From contig CAVQFO010000023.1 of assembly GCA_963711725.1 (NCBI GenBank), positions 124,001 through 188,000 of the forward strand: a DNA stretch of 64,000 bases. Direction: 5' to 3'. The notes under the pieces were generated by a model. The model had not been told where the DNA came from. It did not search any database and saw only the letters and a program-made list of their open reading frames with translations. The DNA is from CAVQFO01 sp963711725 (GTDB taxonomy: Bacteria > Pseudomonadota > Gammaproteobacteria > Nitrococcales > Aquisalimonadaceae). A program made the position numbers and the translations under genes. Numbering within the stretch: the first letter of the stretch is position 1; each line of letters begins with the position of its first letter. Of this stretch, positions 44,961 to 53,749 are shown one piece after another.

Positions 44961-44998
44961 CCGCGCGGGGTCACCCTCGCGCGCTTTCCTTTATTTTC
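44961..44998 (+). terminator. Intrinsic terminator after the diiron protein gene
   Basis: A GC-rich stem (CGCGCGGGG with CCCTCGCGCG, one bulged T) around a TCA loop, followed by the T-rich tail CTTTCCTTTATTTT, 10 bases after the stop. Confidence 0.8.
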
Positions 44999-45141
44999 GT
45001 CAGCGAGACTTTCCCCGCGCCCGGCTTGCCGACGGCGGCTGGACGGAAGCGCCCAATGACAATAGGCTTGGGTGTCGTGGACTCCCCGCGGAGAGGCTAC
45101 GGCGCAGAGACCAATAACAGGTGCAGCGGAGGCGGACCCCG

Positions 45142-46650
45142 ATGAATCCAGAACTCGAGAAGTCCCTGCTCCTGTGCCCCAATCTCCCGACGCTTTCCGC
45201 CGTCGCCCTGAAGATCGTAGCGCTCGCACGCCAGCCGGATGCCGATATCGGCGAACTCGCCGGTCTTCTCGCGAAGGACCCGGCCCTCGCCGGGAAAATC
45301 CTGAGGGTCGCCAATTCTCCCTTCTACCAGCAGCGCAGACAGAGCCGGAACATTCGCCAGGCTGTACTGGTGCTGGGGCTCGATGCGACGGTCACGCTGG
45401 CACTGGGCTTTTCCCTGGCGGAGACGTTCCGCCACGCGCCCGACATTGCCGGGCTCAACGTCTGGCGCCGATCGCTGATCTCGGCCCTGGCTTGCCGTGT
45501 ACTCGCCGAAACCCGGGGCTTGCGATCCCTGGAGGAGCTGCTCCTGGCCGGCCTGCTCCAGGATCTGGGGATTCTGGCTTTGGCCGCCGCCCTGCCCGAC
45601 ACCTATGGCGCCATCGCCGCGGAGGCATGTAGCCACGATGAACTCATTCGCCTGGAAGACGAGGCTTTCGGTGCCGACCACAGTGCGGCGGGGGCTTGGC
45701 TTATGCGTTCCTGGCGCCTTCCGGACTATCTTCCGTTCACCGCCGAGGCCAGTCACACCCCCAACGAATCCCGCGCGCCCGCTGATCTGGCGCCTTTTGT
45801 CGCCTGCGTGGCCGTCTCGGGCCGGATCGCGGATATCTACGTGAACGACGATCCACGGCGCGACACCGCCGCCGCGGCTCACGCAGCCAAGACCTGGCTG
45901 GGTCTGGAGCGCGAAGATCTGCAACGGGTACTGCAACGAGTCTCGGACACGCTCCCGGAAATCGAGGCGCTGTTCGAAGAGGAACTGCTCACGCCGGAGC
46001 AGGTCAGCGGCATCACCGACATCGCCTGCGAACTGCTGACCACGCGCAGCCTGCAAACACTTGACGCGCTCCGCGACCAGCAGGCCCGGACCGGCGAATT
46101 CGAGGCCGCCAAGGAGCAGTTGCGAGAGGAGGCGCGCAGAGACGCATTGACCGGCGTCCACAATCGGGGCCACTTCGACGAGGTTTTCGAGAAGGAGTTC
46201 CTGCGCGCCAAGGAAAGCGGCTGGCCGCTAAGCATCGGCTTTCTGGATCTGGATCACTTCAAGGCGGTCAACGACAGCCACGGCCATCCGGTGGGTGATG
46301 TAGTCCTCGCGGCAGTGGGAACGGCTCTTTCGGAACAGCTTCGCTACGGCGATGTAGTCGCGCGCTACGGCGGCGAGGAATTCGTGTTCATTCTACCCGG
46401 CACGCCTCAGGCGGAAGCGAAGAGCATCGCCGAGCGGATACGGTCCGCCATCGACGAGTCCACATACGAGTTCGAATCCGGGGAAACCGTGCGCGTCACG
46501 GCGTCCATCGGCGTGGCGACCTACCGGCCCGGCGAATCCGCCCACGAAACGGCCGGCCAGTTGTTGCGTGAGGCCGATCAGGCGCTATACCGAGCGAAAG
46601 ATCAGGGCCGCAACCGGGTTGCGACCATCGATCCCGCGGACGCTGATTGA
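45142..46650 (+). CDS. HDOD-GGDEF signalling protein
   Basis: A 502-residue protein. The N-terminal HDOD domain (MNPELEKSLLLCPNLPTLSAVALKIVALARQPDADIGELAGLLAKDPALAGKILRVANS through LLAGLLQDLGILALA) is followed by a helical linker and a C-terminal GGDEF domain: RRDALTGVHNRGHFDEVFEKE, GFLDLDHFKAVNDSHGHPVGD and the catalytic GGEEF in ARYGGEEFVFILPG. It should make c-di-GMP. ATG 45142 has GGAGG upstream; the ATG-less extension to 45121 is not needed. It converges on a small membrane protein gene. Confidence 0.94.
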   Translation: MNPELEKSLLLCPNLPTLSAVALKIVALARQPDADIGELAGLLAKDPALAGKILRVANSPFYQQRRQSRNIRQAVLVLGLDATVTLALGFSLAETFRHAPDIAGLNVWRRSLISALACRVLAETRGLRSLEELLLAGLLQDLGILALAAALPDTYGAIAAEACSHDELIRLEDEAFGADHSAAGAWLMRSWRLPDYLPFTAEASHTPNESRAPADLAPFVACVAVSGRIADIYVNDDPRRDTAAAAHAAKTWLGLEREDLQRVLQRVSDTLPEIEALFEEELLTPEQVSGITDIACELLTTRSLQTLDALRDQQARTGEFEAAKEQLREEARRDALTGVHNRGHFDEVFEKEFLRAKESGWPLSIGFLDLDHFKAVNDSHGHPVGDVVLAAVGTALSEQLRYGDVVARYGGEEFVFILPGTPQAEAKSIAERIRSAIDESTYEFESGETVRVTASIGVATYRPGESAHETAGQLLREADQALYRAKDQGRNRVATIDPADAD

Positions 46651-46666
46651 TTGCCGCGAGCGCTGC

Positions 46667-47206
46667 TTAGCCCTGCCTGTCTTGCATCCAGGTCACCCCC
46701 TTCGCCTGGTCGCCGCGCCCGTTATGTGCGGAACGCCATACCACCAGCCGCCGCCCCAGAAACACACCGCTTAGCAGGCCGTAGCAAAGGCCGGCACCAA
46801 CCGCGAAAGCGGCGGTTCCAACCTGCGGCAGGTGCCGTGCCTGCATGACAGCCACCCCGTATTTCACCAAGAAGATGGCCATCATCAGCCCCAGCGGCAT
46901 CCAACTCCCCGGCACATGGAATCTGCCGGTCTGCTCCGAATAACGCACCCCTCGGGGGATACCCAGCTTCAGGCAGGCTGCGGCCGAGAGCACTACGCCA
47001 AGAACCCAAGCCGAAAGGCTTTCCGGCCCGACGCCGAACGCCTCGACAACGCCGTGAAACGACAAGGCCAACATCAAGACCGGCAATATAGACGCTCGGG
47101 TTCGCCCCACGCTCTTCGGCCGGCTCTGCAACCAGCCCAGAACCAGCAGTACGGCGAAAAGGCCGAAGACCCAGATGGGTGTGTGTTGGAAAATGGAGAT
47201 CAGCAT
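46667..47206 (-). CDS. Small multi-pass membrane protein (DUF6622-like)
   Basis: A 179-residue protein with four or five hydrophobic segments, starting MLISIFQHTPIWVFGLFAVLLVLGWLQSRPKSV. The IFQHTPxWVF...LGxxQSRxR pattern is that of DUF6622 inner-membrane proteins (from memory). Other segments: ILPVLMLALSFHGVVEAFG and AWVLGVVLSAAACLKLGI. ATG 47206 has GGGAGCG upstream; the frame is open further but loses family similarity. Function unknown. Confidence 0.78.
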   Translation of the reverse strand: MLISIFQHTPIWVFGLFAVLLVLGWLQSRPKSVGRTRASILPVLMLALSFHGVVEAFGVGPESLSAWVLGVVLSAAACLKLGIPRGVRYSEQTGRFHVPGSWMPLGLMMAIFLVKYGVAVMQARHLPQVGTAAFAVGAGLCYGLLSGVFLGRRLVVWRSAHNGRGDQAKGVTWMQDRQG

Positions 47207-47931
47207 GGGCGGTCGCTCCCTGGTCGAAACTGCGCCGCCACGACCATCCCGGTTCCGCGGCCTTCGACACCGCTCGAGCATGGTCGCGCATACCGGACTT
47301 ACCGGGGATATTGGAGACGTGGTTGCTAACTGTCTCCTCGCTCGGATTCAACGCCCCCCAGTCTCACAATTGCTGTAATCCCGGCAGCGAATCGAAGTCG
47401 GTCTTGCCGGCCGCCAGGGCGTCGTAATCCAGCCAGCCGTACCGGTGAGACCATCTTCCTCACGGGATCATTGCTTCGCAACCGCATCCTGTCGGGAAGG
47501 ATCGCACCGCGGCCACCGCAGACCATGCGCCGAAAGTCATGATCCGGCCCCATTGATACCGGAGGCACCGTCACCCTTGCGCTGGCTTCGCCAACGACGG
47601 ATTGAGCGCCCGAGCGGTGAAATCCGATTGAACCGGGAAGACAGCGGAAGAATATCGCCGTAGCGGCCGAGATCTCTACCGCAAATGGCCCGGCCAATCG
47701 TAACTCCAAGACAAAGGGGGCCCCTGAGAGCCGGCCAGCAGGCACACACTGCCGTGATTCGCGAGCTTGCGGGAACCATGGGAGATGGGATTAGTAGCGG
47801 CGGCTCCGCGGTCCATCGCCCCCCGGCCACGTGGGGCGGAGGACGACGGCACCGGAACAACTGCGGGCGGCATTGGCGACGGCCAGCCAACCCTTCATCC
47901 GGGGCGTGGGGCCTGGAACGGAGGAGCGCGC
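47207..47931. other. 725-base stretch between the DUF6622-like gene and amiB, no gene seen
   Basis: Several overlapping frames exist on both strands but none has a family signature, a ribosome site and credible composition together. It may hold decayed sequence. amiB transcription runs into it from the right; no convincing terminator is found there. Confidence 0.5.
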
Positions 47932-49041
47932 TTAGGCCGTGTCCTGTTCCAGATCCCGCAGGAACGATAGTTGACCATCATCCAGGGCGGCAACGTAATG
48001 CATAGGTGCGTTTTCGGAACCGGGGGCGCCGGCGTCCGACAGCAGAAATTCGGCCAGAGGCACTTCAAGGTGCCGGCGCAGCGCCCGCTTCAACGCCCGC
48101 GCCCCGAAGCGGCGATCAAACCCCGTTCGCGCAATGTAATCGCGGGCGCCGGGGTCGAGACGCACCCGCACGTGATGTCGGGCGAGGCGCCGGTTGAGCC
48201 GCGCGACCTCCAGATTGACCAGTTCCTCCACGAGATCCCCTTCGATCCAGTTGAAGGTGGTGATGTTGTCGATACGATTGACGAATTCCGGCGGGAATTT
48301 CTCGAGCAGGCGTTTCTCCGCGATACGATCCATGGCTTTCCGGCTCCCTGAGCCGGGCAGAAGGCGCGTCCAGGGCGAGTTGCGGCGCCGGGCCTGCTTT
48401 TGGATATCGCGGGCCGCGATGTTGCTGGTCATGAAGATCATGGCGTTGCGAAAATCGATGGTTTTCTCGCCCGAGGCGACCTTCATCACCCCCGTATCGA
48501 AGACATTGAGCAGTGCCTGAACCACCTCGGAGCTGGCCTTTTCAATCTCGTCGAAAAGCACGATTCCAGGACGACTGAAGGTGCCCTTGATCTTCTCTTC
48601 GTCGAGCACCGTGCTGCCCTCGCGGCTGCCGACATAGCCAGGCGGCGCGCCGGTAAGCGCAGCGGAATAATGTTCCTGGGACAGGGTATTCATGTCCACG
48701 CGGCAGAAGTCGTTGCGGTCACCGTGAATGGCCTCCGCCAGGATGCGAACGCTCTCGGTCTTGCCCACGCCCGTCGGCCCCAGGAAAAGGCACACGAACA
48801 GCGGACGATCCGGGTCCGTGATGTCGGCCCGGACAACTTTGAGGACTTCTTCGATGGCGTCCACGGCCCGATCCTGCCCCAGGATATTGCGCCGCAGAGC
48901 CCGTACGATGGCACGGACATCGAACTTGAAACGAGTCACCAGCGGAGAGACTGCCTCCGCCGCCTGCTCTTCCTCGGCAGCCGCCTTGGCAGCCTCATTC
49001 TTGGTATGGATTTCATCCAACATATCGTTGAGAAAGGGCAT
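47932..49041 (-). CDS. amiB: AmiB-type AAA+ ATPase of the amidase operon
   Basis: A 369-residue ATPase with a single AAA+ module of the Clp/Hsp100 second-domain type: RRNILGQDRAVDAI, Walker A GPTGVGKTE, pore-loop region TGAPPGYVGSREGSTVL, Walker B VLFDEIEKA, sensor 1 IFMTSN and the C-terminal sensor 2 region GFDRRFGARALKRALRRHLEVPLAEFLL. P. aeruginosa amiB, which follows amiE, encodes a protein of this size and type. Here it also follows amiE, 61 bases downstream. Its role is thought to be chaperone-like or linked to amide uptake; no protease partner is encoded. Confidence 0.88.
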   Translation of the reverse strand: MPFLNDMLDEIHTKNEAAKAAAEEEQAAEAVSPLVTRFKFDVRAIVRALRRNILGQDRAVDAIEEVLKVVRADITDPDRPLFVCLFLGPTGVGKTESVRILAEAIHGDRNDFCRVDMNTLSQEHYSAALTGAPPGYVGSREGSTVLDEEKIKGTFSRPGIVLFDEIEKASSEVVQALLNVFDTGVMKVASGEKTIDFRNAMIFMTSNIAARDIQKQARRRNSPWTRLLPGSGSRKAMDRIAEKRLLEKFPPEFVNRIDNITTFNWIEGDLVEELVNLEVARLNRRLARHHVRVRLDPGARDYIARTGFDRRFGARALKRALRRHLEVPLAEFLLSDAGAPGSENAPMHYVAALDDGQLSFLRDLEQDTA

Positions 49042-49102
49042 TACGCAGATCCTCGAAAAGGCGTGAGGGCGCCCGCGCGGACGCCCTCACGGACATGTCG
49101 GC

Positions 49103-50149
49103 TCAGCGGCCGGCTTCGCGCTCCTTGCCCTCGTGGGGCAGACTGCCCACGGGGCAGCTCGCCACGCCTATGGTCGAGCGGGTGATTTCCTCGGCGTTCT
49201 CCTGGGCCTTCTTGGCGTCCATGACCCAAGTCCGGTAGAACTCGAACGGGCAATCAGCCACGCCCTTGTCGCCGTCGCCGGAATCGTAGATGCCCGTATA
49301 GCCGCGATGGAGCAGCTTGAACAGGTGATTCTGGGCCTGGTCGTTGGCCCGGGCATCGCGAATCTCGGACAGGGACAACTGGGCATACTGAACACCCATC
49401 TCCTCCTCGCCACATTCGCCCAGAGTGCGACCATCGAAACCGATGACTGCGGAATGGCCGAAGTAGGAATACACCCCGTCGAACCCGGTGGCGTTGGCCA
49501 CGGCCACATAGGAGTTGTTGGCCCAGGCCATGGTCTTGGCCATCATCACCTGCTGATCCTTGGCCGGATACATATAGCCCTGGCAACGCACGATGAGTTC
49601 GGCGCCCTTCATGGCACAGTCACGCCAGATCTCCGGGTAGTTGCCGTCGTCGCAGATGATCAGACTCACCTTCAGACCCTTGGGACCTTCGGTGACGTAG
49701 GTGCTGTCTCCGGGATACCACCCCTCGATCGGGCACCACGGAATGACTTTGCGGTATTGCTGAACGATCTCACCCTTGTTGTTGATCAGGATGAGGGTGT
49801 TGTAGGGGCTCTTGTTGGGGTGATCCTCATGGCGTTCGCCGGTCAGCGAGAACACGCCCCAGGTGTTGGCCTGGCGGCAGGCCGCCGAGAAGATCTCCGT
49901 TTCCTCCCCCGGGATAGTCGCCGCCGTGTCGAACATCTCCTGACGGTCGTACATGATTCCCATGGTCGAGTATTCCGGGAAGATCACCAGATCCATGCCC
50001 GGCAGACCCTGCTTCATGCCGACAATCATGTCGGCAATCTTGCGGGCGTTGTCCAGCACCTCGGCCTTGGTGTGAAGCCGCGGCATTTTGTAGTTGACGA
50101 CGGCGACGCCGACCGTATCGGGACTGCTGGAGATATCTCCGTGACGCAT
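49103..50149 (-). CDS. amiE: Aliphatic amidase AmiE
   Basis: A 348-residue nitrilase-superfamily amidase that hydrolyses short aliphatic amides to the acid and ammonia. The sequence follows P. aeruginosa AmiE nearly throughout (MRHGDISSSPDTVGVAVVNYKMPRL, GEETEIFSAACRQAN, VRCQGYMYPAKDQQVMMAK). The catalytic triad is intact at the same numbers: Glu59 (VIFPE), Lys134 (QQYRK) and Cys166 (LIICDDGNYPE). It is encoded directly after the ABC importer, so imported amides are cleaved at once. The operon is controlled by the ANTAR leader at 55081-55159. Confidence 0.97.
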   Translation of the reverse strand: MRHGDISSSPDTVGVAVVNYKMPRLHTKAEVLDNARKIADMIVGMKQGLPGMDLVIFPEYSTMGIMYDRQEMFDTAATIPGEETEIFSAACRQANTWGVFSLTGERHEDHPNKSPYNTLILINNKGEIVQQYRKVIPWCPIEGWYPGDSTYVTEGPKGLKVSLIICDDGNYPEIWRDCAMKGAELIVRCQGYMYPAKDQQVMMAKTMAWANNSYVAVANATGFDGVYSYFGHSAVIGFDGRTLGECGEEEMGVQYAQLSLSEIRDARANDQAQNHLFKLLHRGYTGIYDSGDGDKGVADCPFEFYRTWVMDAKKAQENAEEITRSTIGVASCPVGSLPHEGKEREAGR

Positions 50150-50217
50150 AGCGTTATCCTCCGTTTTGAGGTGCGGTAAGACCTACCGTGAATACGCCGT
50201 CTGTGACGGCCTGAAGA

Positions 50218-50913
50218 TCAGACAGACATATGCTTGTGAACAAGCTCATCGGACAGCTCGTCAATCTCCCCCTGGGCGGCGATCCGCCCCTTGTCGACAA
50301 GAACGAAACGGTTGGAGGCCCGGCGCGCAAATCCCACGTTCTGCTCGACGAGCACCACCGTGATCCCAAACTCCTTGTTCAGCCGCATGATCACCTGCTC
50401 GATTTCTTCGACGATGTTGGGCTGGATGCCCTCGGTGGGCTCATCGAGCAGCAGCATCCGGGGCGACATGGCGAGCGCCCGGCCGATGGCCAGCTGCTGT
50501 TGCTGGCCGCCGGAGAGATCGCCGCCGCGCCGGCCGGCCATTTCCTTGAGGACGGGAAACAGATCGAAGATGAAATCGGGAATCTCGCGTTTTCCGTCGG
50601 TACGCGCGAAGGTTCCCATCATGAGGTTGTCGGCCACGGTGAATCGCGGGATGATCTCGCGGCCCTGGGGGATGTAGCCGATGCCCCGGCGCGAACGCTG
50701 GAAGGTGGGCATGGTCCCCACCTCCTCACCGCCGAAGCGAAGCGTCCCGGTGGTGCGGTCGGTCAACCCCATGATGGTCTTCATCAGGGTGGTCTTGCCC
50801 ACGCCATTGCGGCCGAGAATGCTCACCAACTCGCCGTCGGCAACGTCGAGAGTCAGATCCTGCAGCACCGGGCTGCTGCCGTAGTAGGAATAGACGTTTT
50901 GCAGCTCAAGCAT
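50218..50913 (-). CDS. urtE: ABC transporter ATPase, UrtE type
   Basis: A 231-residue ATPase of the LivF/UrtE branch. Walker A GRNGVGKTT, Q-loop, signature LSGGQQQQLAIGRAL, Walker B MLLLDEPTEGIQP and the switch His region VLVEQNV are all present. ATG 50913 is chosen over 50928 because MLELQNVYSYYG is the family start and GGAGGG precedes it; it overlaps the 3' end of urtD by 8 bases. With UrtD it powers import through UrtBC. Context suggests amides rather than urea as cargo. Confidence 0.92.
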   Translation of the reverse strand: MLELQNVYSYYGSSPVLQDLTLDVADGELVSILGRNGVGKTTLMKTIMGLTDRTTGTLRFGGEEVGTMPTFQRSRRGIGYIPQGREIIPRFTVADNLMMGTFARTDGKREIPDFIFDLFPVLKEMAGRRGGDLSGGQQQQLAIGRALAMSPRMLLLDEPTEGIQPNIVEEIEQVIMRLNKEFGITVVLVEQNVGFARRASNRFVLVDKGRIAAQGEIDELSDELVHKHMSV

Positions 50914-51655
50914 TGCCGATCCCTCCACTGCCGAGGTAAGCCTCTTTGACGCTGGCGTCGTTCTCGATCTCCTGGATGCTCCCTTCCGCCAGCAGCTTCC
51001 CCTGGTGGAGCACGCTGATCACCTCCGCGATCTCACGCACGAAGCTCATGTCATGCTCCACCACGATCAGGGTGTGGCGCCCCTTGAGGGTGTTGAGGAT
51101 CTCGGAGGTCTTGGCCGTCTCGGCGATGGTCATGCCCGCGGTGGGTTCGTCCATCAGGATGAGCTGGCTGTTCTGCATCAGCAGCATGGCGATCTCAAGC
51201 CACTGAGTTTCGCCGTGGGACAGATACTCCGCGCGCACGTCCAGGCGGTCGCCCAGTCCGACGAGCTCGACGATCTCCTGAAACCGATCACTGCGCCGCA
51301 GACCCAACTGGCGGAGAGTCGACAAGGGCCCGCTGACGCGGGAACTGGCCACCTCCAGGTTCTGGGCAACCGTCAATTCCTTGAAAACGGCCGGCACCTG
51401 GAACTTCCGGCCAATGCCCAGCCGGGCTCGGCGGTACTCGGCCAATCGGCTGATGTCCCGGCCGCCGAAGACGATCTCGCCGGCAGTCGGCGAGGTCTTG
51501 CCGCAGATGAGATCGAGTGTGGTGGACTTGCCCGCCCCGTTGGCGCCCAGGAGGCAGCGAAGCTCGCCCTCCTTAACGGCCAGGTTGAGACCGTTGACCG
51601 CCTTGAAGCCATCAAAGCTGACTTCCAGATCCTTAAGTTGCAGATGCGCTGTCAT
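50906..51655 (-). CDS. urtD: ABC transporter ATPase, UrtD type
   Basis: A 249-residue ATPase of the LivG/UrtD branch: Walker A GANGAGKST, the UrtD-style signature LSHGETQWLEIAMLL, Walker B LILMDEPTAGM and switch VVEHDM. The LSHG-E-x-QWLEI form separates UrtD from LivG. Start and stop overlap urtC (ATGA) and urtE, showing a tightly coupled operon. Confidence 0.93.
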   Translation of the reverse strand: MTAHLQLKDLEVSFDGFKAVNGLNLAVKEGELRCLLGANGAGKSTTLDLICGKTSPTAGEIVFGGRDISRLAEYRRARLGIGRKFQVPAVFKELTVAQNLEVASSRVSGPLSTLRQLGLRRSDRFQEIVELVGLGDRLDVRAEYLSHGETQWLEIAMLLMQNSQLILMDEPTAGMTIAETAKTSEILNTLKGRHTLIVVEHDMSFVREIAEVISVLHQGKLLAEGSIQEIENDASVKEAYLGSGGIGNA

Positions 51656-52791
51656 GACCGCGCCCCCCCGTGATCAACGTGTTTGGTAGGGTTGCTCGCG
51701 ACCGCAGCCTGCTCGGGTCCGGCCTGCGTGGGCGGCGGCCGTTTCCCGAGGACGCGGTCGGCGAGGTCCTCCAGCAGCCCGGCCAGGCCCCTGGGGATGA
51801 ACAAGACGGTGAGCACAAAGATCGCGCCCAGCAGCAACTGCGACGTATCCAGGAACTGTTCCGACAATGTTCCCTGGACCGCGTTGACGAGAATGGCGCC
51901 GATGGCCGCAGCCAGCAGCGACTGGCGCCCGCCCACGGCGCACCAGATGACGATGGACAGAGACAACGCCACCGACATGAACGTGGGTGAGGCGAACTCC
52001 AGCACCATGGCATAGAGCATGCCGGCCAGGCCCGCAACGGCCGCGGACATGGTGAAGGCAATGGTCTGGTAGGCGGCCACGTCGTAACCGAAGTAGCGGA
52101 CCCGCTCCGCGTCGCCGCGGATGGCCTGCAGCACCAGTCCGAATTTACTGCGCACCACGTAAAGCCCCAGCGCCAGCACGAAGATCAGGCAGCCCGCCGT
52201 CACGTAATAGAAGGTGGCGCTGTAGGGGTCCACCTGGAAGGACCCGATGCTGAACATGGCCAGATCGGTCATGCCGTTGAACCCGCCGGTATAGCGTTGT
52301 TGGTCAATGAACAGCAGATTGGTGACCACCAGCAGCGCCAGAGTGATGATGGCGACGAAAACCCCGGCGATTCGTGCACGGAACATGAACCACCCCACAA
52401 TCGCGGCCACCAGGATGGGCAGCGCGAGGCCCACGAAGATCGTGAATCCCACGGAGTGGAACGGCTCCCAGAACCACGGCACCGCCGATATGTTGTTCCA
52501 ACGCATGAAGTCCGGGAGCCCACCGGGATTCGAGGCGCTGGCAGCCAGCTTCAAATGCATCGCCATCGCATAGGCGCCGAGGCCGAAGCCCACACCCTGG
52601 CCCAGGTTGAGAATCCCGCCGTAACCCCAGGACAGCGACAGCGCCACGGCCACGATGCCCAGTGCGATGTAGCGCGAAAACTTGTTCAGCAGGAAGGCGT
52701 CGCCCCCCACCATCGTGGGCACCAGCAATATCACCGCGGCGAATACCAGATAGCCCAATAATGAGAGGTTGGATTTGGTCAGCATGGTCAT
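51652..52791 (-). CDS. urtC: ABC transporter permease, UrtC type
   Basis: A 379-residue inner-membrane permease of the LivM/UrtC family with about ten hydrophobic segments. Family landmarks: LSWGYGGILNLGQGVGFGLGAYAMAMHL, GVFVAIITLALLVVTN, the EAA-like region AIRGDAERVRYFGYDV followed by YQTIAFTMSAAVAGLAGMLYA, and GGRQSLLAAAIGAILVN. It pairs with UrtB to form the channel. ATG 52791 follows the urtB stop after none or one base. Confidence 0.93.
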   Translation of the reverse strand: MTMLTKSNLSLLGYLVFAAVILLVPTMVGGDAFLLNKFSRYIALGIVAVALSLSWGYGGILNLGQGVGFGLGAYAMAMHLKLAASASNPGGLPDFMRWNNISAVPWFWEPFHSVGFTIFVGLALPILVAAIVGWFMFRARIAGVFVAIITLALLVVTNLLFIDQQRYTGGFNGMTDLAMFSIGSFQVDPYSATFYYVTAGCLIFVLALGLYVVRSKFGLVLQAIRGDAERVRYFGYDVAAYQTIAFTMSAAVAGLAGMLYAMVLEFASPTFMSVALSLSIVIWCAVGGRQSLLAAAIGAILVNAVQGTLSEQFLDTSQLLLGAIFVLTVLFIPRGLAGLLEDLADRVLGKRPPPTQAGPEQAAVASNPTKHVDHGGARS

Positions 52792-53661
52792 TCAGCTCCT
52801 GGTCCTTGCGGCAAACAGGCCCTGCGGGCGGAATCGGATCAGCACGATCACCGCGAGAAATACGATGGCCTTGGCCAGCGTGTCGTTGAGGATGTAGGCG
52901 ATGAAGGCATTGAGCTCACCCAGCAAACCCGCACTGATGAACGTGCCGAACAGGCTGCCAACGCCACCCACGACCACGACAAGAAAGGCGTCCACGACGA
53001 AGTGGGTTCCCATGTCCGGCGAGACGCTCTTGATGGGAGCGACCAGTGCTCCCGCGACGCCGGCCAGGCCCGCGCCGTAGGCGAAAGTGAGCGAATAGAC
53101 GCGCTTGGTATTGATGCCGTAGCACTCGGCAATACCGCGGTTCTGGGTCACGGCGCGGACCTTCATGCCGAATTCGGTGCGGCTCATCAGGTACCAGGTC
53201 AGCCCCACCAGAGCGAGCGCCAAGCCGACGATGAGGAGCCGGTAGAGGGAAACGCTGGCGCCGAGCAGATTGAGACTGCTATCCAGCGAGGACGGCAACT
53301 TGACGTAGCGCAGTTCGCCGCCGGCGATCAGGCGAATGCCCTGCTCCAGCATCATGCCGATGCCCCAGGTGGCCAGAATGGTGTCCATGGGGCGGTGGTA
53401 AAGGAATTGAACGACCGTGCGCTCCAGCACCCACCCGACAATGGCCACCATGAAGAACGCGAACACCACACTCGTCAGCAGCCCCGCGCCCAGCTGTTTC
53501 TCGAGGAACCACGTCGAGTAGGCGCCCAGCATCAGGAACTCGCCGTGGGCCAGGTTGATGACACCCATGGTGCCGTAAATAATCGCCAGCCCGAGCGCGA
53601 CGAGCAGCAGGATGGCTCCCACGCTCAGCCCGGCGAAGAGTTGCTGTACCACCAGATCCAT
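52792..53661 (-). CDS. urtB: ABC transporter permease, UrtB type
   Basis: A 289-residue permease of the LivH/UrtB family: MDLVVQQLFAGLSVGAILLLVALGLAIIYGTMGVINLAHGEFLMLGAYS, the cytoplasmic loop MKVRAVTQNRGIAECYGINTKRVYSLTFAYGAGLAGVAGALV and the C-terminal GGVGSLFGTFISAGLLG. ATG 53661 has GAGGG upstream and starts the family N-terminus; the longer frame to 53745 crosses a hairpin. It follows the binding-protein gene after that hairpin. Confidence 0.93.
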   Translation of the reverse strand: MDLVVQQLFAGLSVGAILLLVALGLAIIYGTMGVINLAHGEFLMLGAYSTWFLEKQLGAGLLTSVVFAFFMVAIVGWVLERTVVQFLYHRPMDTILATWGIGMMLEQGIRLIAGGELRYVKLPSSLDSSLNLLGASVSLYRLLIVGLALALVGLTWYLMSRTEFGMKVRAVTQNRGIAECYGINTKRVYSLTFAYGAGLAGVAGALVAPIKSVSPDMGTHFVVDAFLVVVVGGVGSLFGTFISAGLLGELNAFIAYILNDTLAKAIVFLAVIVLIRFRPQGLFAARTRS

Positions 53662-53706
53662 TATCAGACCCTCAGAGTTGCGAACGCCCGCGGTTTCGAG
53701 ACGACT

Positions 53707-53743
53707 GTGGCGGCGCCGGCCCACGATCGGCCGGCGCCGCCAC
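53707..53743. terminator. Strong intercistronic hairpin between the binding protein and urtB
   Basis: A 15-bp perfect stem (53707-53721 with 53729-53743, core GGCGGCGCCGGCC) with a 7-base loop and no T-run. Such hairpins after a periplasmic binding-protein gene usually raise its expression over the permease genes by blocking 3' decay or attenuating read-through (inference). Confidence 0.7.
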
Positions 53744-53749
53744 ATTCAC

